From Azospirillum sp. TSO22-1 (GTDB taxonomy: Bacteria; Pseudomonadota; Alphaproteobacteria; Azospirillales; Azospirillaceae): a stretch of DNA of 44,953 bases. Shown piece after piece: positions 16,677 through 25,745 of this stretch. Location: positions 1 through 44,953 of the forward strand of contig NZ_LGQZ01000051.1 in assembly GCF_003116015.1 (NCBI RefSeq), in the 5' to 3' direction. Below the pieces are notes generated by a model. The model ran no database searches, had not been told where the DNA came from, and saw only the letters and a list, made by a program, of their open reading frames with translations. Position 1 is the stretch's first letter, and each line of letters starts with the position of its first letter. The position numbers were made by a program, and so were the translations under genes.

Positions 16677-18668
16677 ATGGGCTACACCATCGACATCGAC
16701 ACCGGAGGCACCTTCACCGACGGCTTCTTCGCGCACGGCGAGGAGTTCCGTTCGGTCAAGACGCCGACCACGCCGCACGACCTGACCGCCTGCTTCATCG
16801 ACTGCATCCGCGCCGGCGCCGAGGCGTTCGGCGTGCCGGTGGAGCGGCTGCTGCGCGACGCCGAGGTCATCCGCTTCTCCAACACCATCGGCACCAACGC
16901 CATCATCGAGCGCACCGGCGCCAAGGTCGGCCTGATCGTCACCAGGGGCTGCGAGACGCTGGCGCCGACCACCGACGCCGACGGCAAGGCGCCGCTGGTC
17001 GCCCCCGACATGGTGTTGGGCATCGCCGGCACCGGCTCCGCCGAGGTGCTGGACGCTGCGCAGGCGCTGATCGACCGCGGCGCCCACTGCCTCGTCGTGG
17101 CGCTGCACGGCGCCGACGCCGACCCGGCGGCCGAGCGCGCGGTGCGCGCCGCGATCAAGGCGGAGTACCCGCGCGACTACCTCGGCTCGGTGCCGGTGTT
17201 CCTCAGCTCCGACGTCAGCCGCCGCTCGGGCCTGCAGGAGCGGGTCAACAGCGCGGTGCTGAACGCCTACATCCACGGCAAGCTGACCCGGCTGCTCTAC
17301 AAGGCCGGCGAAGACCTGCGTCGGCGCGACTTTCCGGGGCAGCTGTTGATCGGCCACAACAATGGCGCCGCCGCCCGCGTCGCCAAGACGCGCGCCATCA
17401 ACACCTACAACTCCGGCCCGGCCGCCGGCCTGCTCGGCGCGCGGGAGATCGGCGCGCTGTACGGGGCCGAACTGGTGGTGTCCGCCGACATGGGCGGCAC
17501 CTCCTTCGACATCGGCTACGTGCGCGCCGGCTTGCCCAGCCAGGCGCTGCGCCCGGACGTCGAGGGCTTCCGCTGCAACCTGCCGATGCTGGCGATCCGG
17601 GCGCTTGGTTCCGGCGGCGGCTCCATCGCCGCGGTGGCGGGAGAACGCGTGCAGGTCGGCCCGCGCTCGGCCGGCGCGCTGCCCGGCCCGGCCTGCTTCG
17701 ACCTCGGCGGCACCGAGCCGACGGTGACCGACGCCAACCTGGTGCTCGGCCTGCTCGACCCCGACTATTTCCTCGGCGGGCAGAAGCAGCTCGATGCCGG
17801 CAAGGCGGCGGCGGCACTCGACGCCCGGGTCGCCGGGCCGCTCGGCGTGCCGGTCGAGGAGGCGGCGTGGCGCGTCCGCGCCGCCGTCGACGCCGATATG
17901 GGCGAGGCGACGCGCCGCCTGTGCGAGGAGGTCGGCGGACGCGACCCGCTGATGGTGGTGTACGGCGGCGCCGGCCCGCTGCACGCCTGCGCGGTGGCCG
18001 AGGCCGCCGGCATCCGCCGCATCGTGGTGACGCCGTTCTCGGCGGTGTTCTCGGCCTACTCCTCGTCGCTGATGGACGTCGGCCACCTGTACCACGCCCG
18101 CGTCGCCGCCACCCTGCGCCCGGCCGGGGCAATGGACGCGCTGGCCGCGGCGCTGGACGGGATGCGCGCCCGCGCCGAGCGCGACATGCGCGGCGAGGGC
18201 TTCGAGCCCGGCCAGCTGCATTGGACGGTGGAGCTGATCGTCGAATCCAAGGCGACCGGCGCCGAGACCCGGCTGACCGCGGCACCCGGCTTCCACGACG
18301 ACCTGCACAGCCTGGAGGAGCTGTCGCGGCAGGCCGCCGCTGCGCTCGGCGGCGACGTCGAGGACGATCTGGTGGTCACCACCGTCGGCCTGTTCGCCGG
18401 CGCGCCGGTGCCGCACTTCCGCCTGCGCCCGGTGCCGATGGCGCCCGGCAGCGCCGACGGCGCGCTGCGCGGCACCCGCGCCGTCTACCTCGGCCCCGGG
18501 CGCGGCCGGCGCACGCTGCCGGTTTACGACCGCGCCCGCCTCGGGCACGGGCACGCCATGGCCGGGCCGTGCCTCGTCGAATCCGCGCAGACCACGGTGT
18601 TCGTGACGGAGGGCTGGGCCGCCGCCGTCGATCGCTTCGACAACCTCGTGCTGGAGAGGGGGGCCTGA
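16677..18668 (+). CDS. HyuA-type subunit of ketone carboxylase (alpha-like)
   Basis: A 663-residue hydantoinase A/oxoprolinase-family protein with the actin-like ATPase fold: phosphate loop DTGGTFTDGFF (9-19), SNTIGTNAIIERTGAKVGLI near residue 75, ADMGGTSFDIG near residue 272 and GSGGGSIA near 310. In acetone and acetophenone carboxylases this family uses ATP to phosphorylate the ketone enol and/or bicarbonate. Its start follows GGGGGAAGG. The gamma gene begins 3 bases after its stop. A second, divergent HyuA gene at 19896 implies a two-HyuA (alpha, alpha-prime) enzyme like acetophenone carboxylase. An ordinary hydantoinase or 5-oxoprolinase is less likely because of the gamma gene and the ligase/thiolase genes downstream. 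Confidence 0.85.
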   Translation: MGYTIDIDTGGTFTDGFFAHGEEFRSVKTPTTPHDLTACFIDCIRAGAEAFGVPVERLLRDAEVIRFSNTIGTNAIIERTGAKVGLIVTRGCETLAPTTDADGKAPLVAPDMVLGIAGTGSAEVLDAAQALIDRGAHCLVVALHGADADPAAERAVRAAIKAEYPRDYLGSVPVFLSSDVSRRSGLQERVNSAVLNAYIHGKLTRLLYKAGEDLRRRDFPGQLLIGHNNGAAARVAKTRAINTYNSGPAAGLLGAREIGALYGAELVVSADMGGTSFDIGYVRAGLPSQALRPDVEGFRCNLPMLAIRALGSGGGSIAAVAGERVQVGPRSAGALPGPACFDLGGTEPTVTDANLVLGLLDPDYFLGGQKQLDAGKAAAALDARVAGPLGVPVEEAAWRVRAAVDADMGEATRRLCEEVGGRDPLMVVYGGAGPLHACAVAEAAGIRRIVVTPFSAVFSAYSSSLMDVGHLYHARVAATLRPAGAMDALAAALDGMRARAERDMRGEGFEPGQLHWTVELIVESKATGAETRLTAAPGFHDDLHSLEELSRQAAAALGGDVEDDLVVTTVGLFAGAPVPHFRLRPVPMAPGSADGALRGTRAVYLGPGRGRRTLPVYDRARLGHGHAMAGPCLVESAQTTVFVTEGWAAAVDRFDNLVLERGA

Positions 18669-18671
18669 GCC

Positions 18672-19007
18672 ATGAAGGTGCGGATCACCGAGAACCTCGA
18701 CATCGACCTGCCGCGCGAGACCTGGTGCTGCCACGCCTGCGGGCACGAGCTGACCTCGGCGCGCGCCGCCTACAAGACCGGCTGCGTGGTCGCCGAGGTG
18801 CCGCTGGCCGAGGCCCACCCGCCGCTGGTCGAGGGGCAGGCCTACAGCTTCACCCCCGACGCCGACTTCTGCCGGCTCCTGGAGTTCTACTGCCCGGGCT
18901 GCGGCACGCTGATCGAGAACGAGTACCTGCCGCCCGGCCACCCGATCACCCACGACATCGAACTGGACATCGACGCGCTGAAGGCGCGGCACGGGGTGGC
19001 CGGATGA
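18672..19007 (+). CDS. Acetone/acetophenone carboxylase gamma-like zinc protein
   Basis: A 111-residue protein with two CxxC pairs, CHAC (20-23) and CPGC (74-77), forming a likely zinc ribbon, as in the small gamma subunits of acetone and acetophenone carboxylases. The pattern of an N-terminal CxxC, an acidic middle and a C-terminal FYCPGCGTLIE fits that family. It is packed between the first HyuA gene (3-base gap) and the UroD-like gene (ATGA overlap at 19004). Presence of this subunit is the best local evidence that the HyuA/HyuB genes form a carboxylase rather than a hydantoinase. A structural role for the zinc is assumed. Confidence 0.82.
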   Translation: MKVRITENLDIDLPRETWCCHACGHELTSARAAYKTGCVVAEVPLAEAHPPLVEGQAYSFTPDADFCRLLEFYCPGCGTLIENEYLPPGHPITHDIELDIDALKARHGVAG

Positions 19008-19870
19008 GCGAGGGACGTTCCCTGTTCGCGGCGCTGGCGAGGGGCGAGACGCCGCCCCGCCCGCCCTTCCTGCCGCTGGTCGAGGCGCTGGCGGCGCGCG
19101 TCGCCGGGTACGACCCGGCGGCGCTGGAGGCCGACCCCGACCGCCGCGCCCGCGCCGTGCGGCAAGCCACCGCACTGGTCGGCGGCGACGCGCTGTGCCT
19201 CGGCTTCGACCCCGCCATGGCGGCGGACGAGGGGCGCTTCGCCCGCCTCGCCGACACGCTGGTTCGCGCCTTCGAGCCGGCGCGCGGCAGCCTGGGCTGC
19301 GTCGCCGCACTGGCCGGGCCGGCGACGCTGGCCCGCCTGACCGCCGGTGACGCCGGCAAGGAGGGCCTGGAGGCGGCGCGGCCGGCGCTGACGCGGATGA
19401 CCGAGGCGGTGTGCAAGACGCGCCCCGACCTGATCGTCTTCCTGGAGGACGCGGAGGCCCGCGGGGTGCCGGTGGACGGCGCGTTGAAGCGCGCTTACGC
19501 CGCAGCGCGCAAGGTCGCCGCCTACTACGACGTCGCCACCGCGGTGCTCGCCGACGGCTGGGAGGGCGCGGCGGACGAGGTGCGCCGGCTCGCCCCGCTC
19601 GGCCTCGATTACGCGTGGTTGGGGCCCGGGGCCAGCGACGCCGATCCGGCAGCAGTGGCCGGGGCGCTCGGCGAGGGGAACTGGCGCGGCGCGGTGCTGC
19701 CGCTGCCGCTGGAGGATTCCGGACGCGCCGCAGCGCTGGCCGAGATAACGCGACGGTGCGCGGGCGACGCCCTGGTGCTGGCGCTCTCGTCGGCCGGGCC
19801 GCTGGCGGCGGACGCCGACCTCGAACGGATCATGGAAACCAAGACGGCCCTCGGTGCGCTGCACCGCTGA
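19004..19870 (+). CDS. UroD-like protein within carboxylase operon
   Basis: A 288-residue protein resembling the uroporphyrinogen decarboxylase/cobamide methyltransferase TIM-barrel superfamily. The N-terminus has the family look (SLFAALARGETPPRPPFLPL) followed by DRRARAVRQATALVGGDALCL, and the C-terminal half continues the barrel-like pattern. It is shorter than true UroD (~340-350), and the arginine-containing motif of UroD near the N-terminus is not evident, so heme synthesis is unlikely. It overlaps the gamma gene by 4 bases and precedes the second HyuA gene. Its size and place suggest an accessory carboxylase subunit, comparable to the fifth (epsilon) subunit of acetophenone carboxylase, but I cannot confirm homology by eye. 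Confidence 0.65.
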   Translation: MSEGRSLFAALARGETPPRPPFLPLVEALAARVAGYDPAALEADPDRRARAVRQATALVGGDALCLGFDPAMAADEGRFARLADTLVRAFEPARGSLGCVAALAGPATLARLTAGDAGKEGLEAARPALTRMTEAVCKTRPDLIVFLEDAEARGVPVDGALKRAYAAARKVAAYYDVATAVLADGWEGAADEVRRLAPLGLDYAWLGPGASDADPAAVAGALGEGNWRGAVLPLPLEDSGRAAALAEITRRCAGDALVLALSSAGPLAADADLERIMETKTALGALHR

Positions 19871-19895
19871 CCGGCCGCGACGGGAGGAATCTGGC

Positions 19896-22037
19896 ATGGG
19901 CTTCAACGTCGGCATCGACATCGGCGGCACCTTCACCGACCTCTGTTCGGTCGGGACGGACGGCCGCATCGTCACCTGCAAGACCCCGACGACGCACTAC
20001 GATCTGTCGGTCGGCTTCATGCGCGGCGTGCGCGATCTGGCGCGGCGCAGCGGCCTGTCGCTGCCCAGGTACCTGGAGCAGGTGGAGGCGCTGCGCTACT
20101 CGACCACGGTCGGCACCAACGCGCTGATCGAGCGCAGCGGACCGAAGCTCGGCCTGATCACCACCGCCGGCTTCGAGGACACCATCTTCATCGGCCGAGG
20201 CCGCAGCTGGGCGGACGGCGCCTCGGTGCACGAGGTGCGCGACATGGCCACCATCGAGAAGCCGGCGCCGCTCATCGACCCGGACATGGTGGTCGGCGTA
20301 CGCGAGCGCATGGACTGCCACGGCAGCGTCGTCATGCCGCTGACCCGCGAGGAGATCCTCGAAAAGCTGCAGACGCTGGTCGACCGCGGCGCCATGGGCT
20401 TCGTGGTGTCGCTGCTGTGGTCCTTCGTCAACCCCGAGCACGAGCGGCTGATCAAGCAGGTCATCGAGGAGGAGTACCCGGAGGACTACCTGGGCGCCAT
20501 GCCGGTGACGCTGTCCAGCGAGGTGTCGCCCAAGGCCGGCGAGTACACCCGCACCATGACCGCGGTGGTCAACGCCTACATCCACGGCATCATGGCGCAG
20601 GAGCTGAGCCGCCTCGGCACCGAGCTGCGCGCCGCCAGCTTCACCAAACCGGTGATCCTGGTGCACAACACCGGCGGCACCAAGAAGGTGTCGCGCACCC
20701 GCGCCGTGCTGACCCACAACGCCGGCCCGGTCGCCGGCATGCACGGCGCGGCGCGGCTGGGGTCGCTCTCGGGCTTCCGCGACATCGTCTTCACCGACAT
20801 GGGCGGCACGTCCTTCGACATCGGCGTGGTGGCCGGCGGCGAGCTGCGCGCGCAGGACTTCATCCCGGTGATCGACCGCTGGCGCACCAACATCCCGGCC
20901 ATCGAGGTGAAGTCGATCGGCGCCGGCGGCGGCTCCATCGCCTGGGTCAACCGGCTTATGGACGGCCAGCTGGAGGTCGGGCCGCAGTCGGCGGGCTCGA
21001 TGCCCGGCCCGGCCTGCTACGACCAGGGCGGCGCCGAGCCCACGGTGACCGACGCCGACCTCGTGCTCGGCTACCTCAACCCCGACAACTACCTGGGCGG
21101 CGACATGCCGCTGGACGCCGAGGCGTCCGAACGGGTGATCGAAGAGAAGGTGGCGAAGCCGCTCGGGATTCCGGTGCAGGAGGCGGCGTGGCGCATCCGT
21201 CGGCTGGTCGACGCCCGCATGGGGCAGGAGGTGTTCAACGAGGTGGCGCTGAAGGGCCACGACCCGCGCACCTTCGTCGTCTTCGCCTGCGGCGGCGCCG
21301 GAGCCACGCACGCCTGCGGCTTTGCGCCGTACATCGGCGCGCGCACCGTGGTGATCCCGGCGGTGTCCTCCGTCTCCGGCGCGTTCGGCGCGTCGAGCAT
21401 GGAGATCAGCCAGGTGTGGGAGCAGTCGCGCACCATCAAGCTGTTCCGCTACGACAGGCAGGAGTACCTGGCCGACCTGGGCGCCTTCAACGGCGTCGTC
21501 GAGACGCTGCGCGGGCAGGCGCTGCGCGACCTGCGGCTGGAGGGCTTCGGGCCGGAGCGGGTGCGGCTGCGCCTCGACCTCGATATGCGCTACGGCAGCC
21601 AGTACAACCTCACCAAGGTGACGGCGCCGTCGCTGCACCTCACCGGACGCGCCGACGTCGAGGCGCTGTGCGCCGCCTTCACCGGGCTGTACTCGCGGGT
21701 CTATTCGCCGGAAGCCGCGTTCCCGGCCGGCGGCATCAACGTCGAGTGCTTCTACCTGACCGCCAGCGTCATCGCTGAGCCGCCGCCGCTGACCAGCGCC
21801 GCCGCCGGCCCGCCCGACCCGGCGAAGGCGCTGAGCGGCAGCCGCCCGGCCTGCTTCGACCCGGCCGAGGGGCCGCGCGCAACGGCGGTCTACGACTGGA
21901 CGCGCCTGAAGCCCGGCCACAGCCTGAGCGGCCCGGCGCTGATCGAGGCGCCGGACACCACCTACGTGGTCGAGCCGGGCTGGACCTACCGCATGGACGA
22001 GCTGCGCAACGGCATCCTCACCCGCACGGACGCCTGA
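19896..22037 (+). CDS. Second HyuA-type carboxylase subunit (alpha-prime-like)
   Basis: A 713-residue hydantoinase A/oxoprolinase-family protein with DIGGTFTDLCS (8-18), TTVGTNALIERSGPKLGLIT near residue 70, FTDMGGTSFDIG near 300 and GAGGGSIAW near 345. It is clearly paralogous to the protein at 16677 but about 50 residues longer. GGGAGGAAT precedes its ATG. Two different HyuA subunits plus HyuB and gamma is the composition of acetophenone carboxylase, where the two ATPase subunits probably activate different substrates. HyuB follows after 42 bases, so both belong to one operon. Confidence 0.86.
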   Translation: MGFNVGIDIGGTFTDLCSVGTDGRIVTCKTPTTHYDLSVGFMRGVRDLARRSGLSLPRYLEQVEALRYSTTVGTNALIERSGPKLGLITTAGFEDTIFIGRGRSWADGASVHEVRDMATIEKPAPLIDPDMVVGVRERMDCHGSVVMPLTREEILEKLQTLVDRGAMGFVVSLLWSFVNPEHERLIKQVIEEEYPEDYLGAMPVTLSSEVSPKAGEYTRTMTAVVNAYIHGIMAQELSRLGTELRAASFTKPVILVHNTGGTKKVSRTRAVLTHNAGPVAGMHGAARLGSLSGFRDIVFTDMGGTSFDIGVVAGGELRAQDFIPVIDRWRTNIPAIEVKSIGAGGGSIAWVNRLMDGQLEVGPQSAGSMPGPACYDQGGAEPTVTDADLVLGYLNPDNYLGGDMPLDAEASERVIEEKVAKPLGIPVQEAAWRIRRLVDARMGQEVFNEVALKGHDPRTFVVFACGGAGATHACGFAPYIGARTVVIPAVSSVSGAFGASSMEISQVWEQSRTIKLFRYDRQEYLADLGAFNGVVETLRGQALRDLRLEGFGPERVRLRLDLDMRYGSQYNLTKVTAPSLHLTGRADVEALCAAFTGLYSRVYSPEAAFPAGGINVECFYLTASVIAEPPPLTSAAAGPPDPAKALSGSRPACFDPAEGPRATAVYDWTRLKPGHSLSGPALIEAPDTTYVVEPGWTYRMDELRNGILTRTDA

Positions 22038-22079
22038 CGCCGCCGCCACCGACACACCCGAACAGGGGATAGAGACGCC

Positions 22080-24149
22080 ATGTCCATCAAGTACGGCCGC
22101 GACACCGAAGTGGTGCACCGCCTGCGCCCGGAGCCGGTGACCGCGCGCGAGCAGGCGGCGCAGGCCGCCGTCGCCGATCTCGATTTCGAGATCTTCCAGC
22201 ACAAGATGCAGATGATCGCGCTGGAGGGCAAAGAGACCACCATGAAACTCGGCGCCTCCACCGCGATGCGCTGGGGCGACGTCGCCTTCGGCGTCTACAC
22301 CGCGCAGGGCGATCTGGCGATCTGCGCCACCGGCATCTACCACCACGCGGTGCTCAGCCAGCTTCCCGTCAAGTACCTGGTCAAGCACCTGAAGGACGAC
22401 CCGTCGGTCGGCGTACGCAACGGCGATTCCTTCTTCTACAACGACCCGTTCTACGGCGGCGTGCACAACGCCGACATGGGGCTGTGCGTGCCGGTTATCG
22501 TCGACGGCGAGCTGGTCTGCTTCATCGGCGCCGCCGTGCACACCGGCGAGGCTGGCGGCTCGGAGCCCGGCGGCATGGTGAACGGGGCGAAGTCGCGCTA
22601 CGACGAGGGGCTGCTGGTGCCGCCCATCAAGGTCGGCGAGAACTTCACGCTGAAGGAAGACCTTCTGGCGATGCTCGCCACCATGACGCGCGACCCGCGC
22701 ACCATGATCCTCGACCTCAAGGCCCGCCTGGCCGCCGCCCGCATCGCCGAGCGCCGGGTCCGCGACCTGATCGCCGACAAGGGCGTCGCCTTCTTCGTCG
22801 GCGCGCTGCGCAAGGTGCTGACCGTCACCGGCGCCGCGGCCCGGCGCAAGGTGGCGGCGCTCAACGACGGCGTCTACCGGCAGCCGCGCTTCCTCGACAC
22901 CGTCGGGCCGGAGAGCCAGCTCCTGAAGATCAACCTCGCGGTCGAGAAGAAGGGGGAGCGCATCACGCTGGTGCTCGACGGCTCGTCGCCGCTGCTGCCC
23001 GACCGGCCGCTCAACACCTACTTCCAGGGTATCATCGGCCTTGCCATGGTGTACTTCTGCGGCTGGCTGTTCCACGACCTGCCGGCCAACAACGGCCTGC
23101 TGGAGGCCATCGACTGGCGCTTCCCCGAGGACAGCTTCGTTAACGCCAAGGGGGACGTGCCGGTGTCCTACGCGCCGGCCACCCAGGTGGCGTTCACCCA
23201 GGGCATGTTCATGGCGGGTGCGCGCATGACCTACGCCACCGACCCCAGCCGGGCGGTGGGGGCGTGGTACACCGGCTTCGCCGTCACCGTGTTCGCCGGC
23301 CTCAACCAGTGGGGCGAGCCGATGGCCGACATCACGCCGGAGATCAACGCCACCGGTGCGGGCGGGCGGCCGGGCAGGGACGGCGTGGACTGCGCCGGCG
23401 CCTTCTTCGCCACCATGAGCGACTGCGGCGACGTCGAGAGCACCGAGAGCGACCGGCCCTTCCTCTACCTGTTCCGCAACTTCTTCGACAACTCCTACGG
23501 CCACGGCAAGCACCGCGGCGGCTCGGGCGTCGGCTTCGGGCTGAAGGTGCACGGGGTGCCGTGGGTGGTGCTGGGCGGCATGGGCTTCGGCTCGCACTTC
23601 CCGGCGACGCTCGGCATCTTCGGCGGGCGCGCGGCGCCGCCGGCCTTCGTGCAGACGGTGCACGGCTCCAACGCCGGGACGCTGCTGCGCGACGCCGACC
23701 CGCGGCTGCCCAACTCGATGGGCGCCCTCTACGGCCGCGGCACGCCGGAGGAGGGGCAGCGTGGCTACGGCAACCTCGCCGCACCGCCCTCCCCGTTCAG
23801 CGAGGGCGACACCTACTACGTGCCGGTCACCGGCGGCGCCGGCTACGGCGACCCGCTGCAGCGCGATCCGGCGGCGGTGGTGCGCGACCTGCGCGCGGGG
23901 CGTTGCACGGTGCAGGCAGCGCGCGACGTCTACCGGGTGGTGGTCGACCCGCACACCCTGCACCTCGACGAGGCCGCCACCGAGGCGGCGCGCACGCAGG
24001 CCCGCCAGGACCGGCTGCGCCGCGCCAAGCCCTACGCCGCCTTCGAGCGGGAGTGGGAGCGGCAGAGCCCGCCCGCGGCCATCCTGCGCTACTACGGCGC
24101 CTTCCCCGACCCGGCGGCGCCGGCGACGGGGCAGGACCGCGCCGCCTGA
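22080..24149 (+). CDS. HyuB-type subunit of ketone carboxylase (beta-like)
   Basis: A 689-residue hydantoinase B/oxoprolinase-family protein. The family core is FFYNDPFYGGVHNADMGLC near residue 120, then AAVHTGEAGGSEPGGMVNG, and the C-terminal glycine-rich region has GGSGVGFGLKVHG and VTGGAGYGDP. In acetone/acetophenone carboxylase the HyuB-like subunit carries the metal-containing carboxylation site. AGGGGAT lies before the ATG. It is the last carboxylase gene, with the CoA ligase starting 15 bases later. Length is slightly above common HyuB proteins (~520-580) and similar to the carboxylase-type beta subunits. Confidence 0.86.
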   Translation: MSIKYGRDTEVVHRLRPEPVTAREQAAQAAVADLDFEIFQHKMQMIALEGKETTMKLGASTAMRWGDVAFGVYTAQGDLAICATGIYHHAVLSQLPVKYLVKHLKDDPSVGVRNGDSFFYNDPFYGGVHNADMGLCVPVIVDGELVCFIGAAVHTGEAGGSEPGGMVNGAKSRYDEGLLVPPIKVGENFTLKEDLLAMLATMTRDPRTMILDLKARLAAARIAERRVRDLIADKGVAFFVGALRKVLTVTGAAARRKVAALNDGVYRQPRFLDTVGPESQLLKINLAVEKKGERITLVLDGSSPLLPDRPLNTYFQGIIGLAMVYFCGWLFHDLPANNGLLEAIDWRFPEDSFVNAKGDVPVSYAPATQVAFTQGMFMAGARMTYATDPSRAVGAWYTGFAVTVFAGLNQWGEPMADITPEINATGAGGRPGRDGVDCAGAFFATMSDCGDVESTESDRPFLYLFRNFFDNSYGHGKHRGGSGVGFGLKVHGVPWVVLGGMGFGSHFPATLGIFGGRAAPPAFVQTVHGSNAGTLLRDADPRLPNSMGALYGRGTPEEGQRGYGNLAAPPSPFSEGDTYYVPVTGGAGYGDPLQRDPAAVVRDLRAGRCTVQAARDVYRVVVDPHTLHLDEAATEAARTQARQDRLRRAKPYAAFEREWERQSPPAAILRYYGAFPDPAAPATGQDRAA

Positions 24150-24164
24150 CGGGAGGGAGGGGCC

Positions 24165-25745
24165 ATGTTCCGCAACGACCGACCGCAGAAGCGCACGGTG
24201 CACGCCGTGCTGCGCGACCGCGCCGAACGCCAGGGCGGGCGCGCCTTCCTCAGCTTCGGCGGGGAGACCTTCAGCTACGCCGCGCTGTGGCACCTGTGCG
24301 AACGCGCCGCCGCCGGCCTTCAGGGCCTCGGCGTCGGCAAGGGCGACACCGTCGCCATTCTGATGGGCAACAAGCCGGAGTTCCTGGCGCTGTGGTTCGG
24401 CGCCGCCGCCATCGGCGCCATCGAGGTGCCGCTCAACACCGCGCACCGCGGCGACCTCCTGGCGCACATGCTCGACATCGCCGAGTGCGGCATCATCGTT
24501 GCTGACGCCGAGTTCGTGCCGGCGGTGCTGGCGGTGGCGGAGCGGCTGCCCCGCCTGAAGCACCTCGTGATCGCCGGCGAGCCGCCGGCCGCCGCCGGGC
24601 GGCTGGCGGTGCACCGGCTGGCCGACCTGATGGACAACGACGGCCGCTGGCGCGACCCCGGCGTCGCGTGGTCCGATCCGTACGCGATCATGTTCACCTC
24701 CGGCACCACCGGGCCGTCCAAGGGTGCGGTGATGCCGCACCACTACGGCGTGCGCATGGGCGAGCTGATCGCCGGGGCCACTGGCTATACCGAGGACGAC
24801 TGCCTGTACAACGCGCTGCCGCTGTTCCACGGCAACGCCCAGGTGCTGTCCACCATGCCGGCCCTGCTGTCCGGGGCGCGCATGGTGCTGGCGGAGAAGT
24901 TCTCGGCCGGGCGCTTCTGGGACGACATCCGCCGGCACGGCTGCACCGAGTTCAACTACATCGGCACCATCCTGTCGATGCTGATGAAGGCGGAGCCGTC
25001 GCCGGCGGACCGCGACCACCCGCTGCGCCTGATGATGGGCGCCGGCGCCGGACCCGGCCTGTTCGAGGCGTTCGAGGCGCGCTTCGGCGTCACGCTGGTC
25101 GAGGGCTACGGCATGAGCGAGATCGGCCTGCCGCTGATGAGCACGCGCGAGCGGCGCAAGCCCGGAAGCTGCGGCGTGCCTACGGAAGACTACGAGGTCC
25201 GTCTCGTCGGCAACGATGGGCTGGAGGCGGCGGATGGCCAGCCCGGCGAGCTGCTGATCCGGCCGAAGCGGCCGCACGCCATGATGCTGGAGTACCGCCG
25301 CATGCCGGAGAAGACGGTGGAGGCGTGGCGCGACCTGTGGTTCCACACCGGCGACGTGCTGGAGCGCGACGCCGACGGCTTCTACCGCTTCGTCGACCGC
25401 CGCAAGGACGCCATCCGCCGGCGCGGCGAGAACATCTCCTCCTTCGAGGTGGAGCGCACCGTCAACAGCCACCCGGCGGTGCAGGAGAGCGCCGCCATTC
25501 CCGTCCCCTCCGAGCTCGGCGAGGACGAGGTGATGGTTTGCGTCGTCGCCAAGCCGGGTGCGGCGCTGGCGCCGGATGAGCTGATCGCCCACTGCCGCGC
25601 CAACATGGCGGCCTTCATGGTGCCGCGCTACGTCCGGCCGATGGCCGAGCTGCCGAAGACGCCGACGCAGCGTGTCGAGAAGTACCGGCTGCGCGCCGAG
25701 GGCGTGACCGCCGACACCTGGGACCGCGAGAGGACCCCCGCATGA
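24165..25745 (+). CDS. AMP-binding acyl-CoA ligase
   Basis: A 526-residue adenylate-forming ligase: ATP loop MFTSGTTGPSKGAVMPH near residue 177, EGYGMSEIGLPL near 312, and the hinge region HTGDVLERDADGFYRFVDRR near 395-415 with RRGENISSFEVE. It would convert a carboxylic acid to its CoA thioester. Directly after a ketone carboxylase, the natural substrate is the beta-keto acid product, as benzoylacetate-CoA ligase acts after acetophenone carboxylase. In the C-terminal motif PKTPTQRVEKYRLR the place of the usual catalytic lysine (TPTGK) is Arg, with Lys three residues on. Start follows GGGAGGGAGG. It overlaps the next gene by 4 bases. Confidence 0.9.
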   Translation: MFRNDRPQKRTVHAVLRDRAERQGGRAFLSFGGETFSYAALWHLCERAAAGLQGLGVGKGDTVAILMGNKPEFLALWFGAAAIGAIEVPLNTAHRGDLLAHMLDIAECGIIVADAEFVPAVLAVAERLPRLKHLVIAGEPPAAAGRLAVHRLADLMDNDGRWRDPGVAWSDPYAIMFTSGTTGPSKGAVMPHHYGVRMGELIAGATGYTEDDCLYNALPLFHGNAQVLSTMPALLSGARMVLAEKFSAGRFWDDIRRHGCTEFNYIGTILSMLMKAEPSPADRDHPLRLMMGAGAGPGLFEAFEARFGVTLVEGYGMSEIGLPLMSTRERRKPGSCGVPTEDYEVRLVGNDGLEAADGQPGELLIRPKRPHAMMLEYRRMPEKTVEAWRDLWFHTGDVLERDADGFYRFVDRRKDAIRRRGENISSFEVERTVNSHPAVQESAAIPVPSELGEDEVMVCVVAKPGAALAPDELIAHCRANMAAFMVPRYVRPMAELPKTPTQRVEKYRLRAEGVTADTWDRERTPA

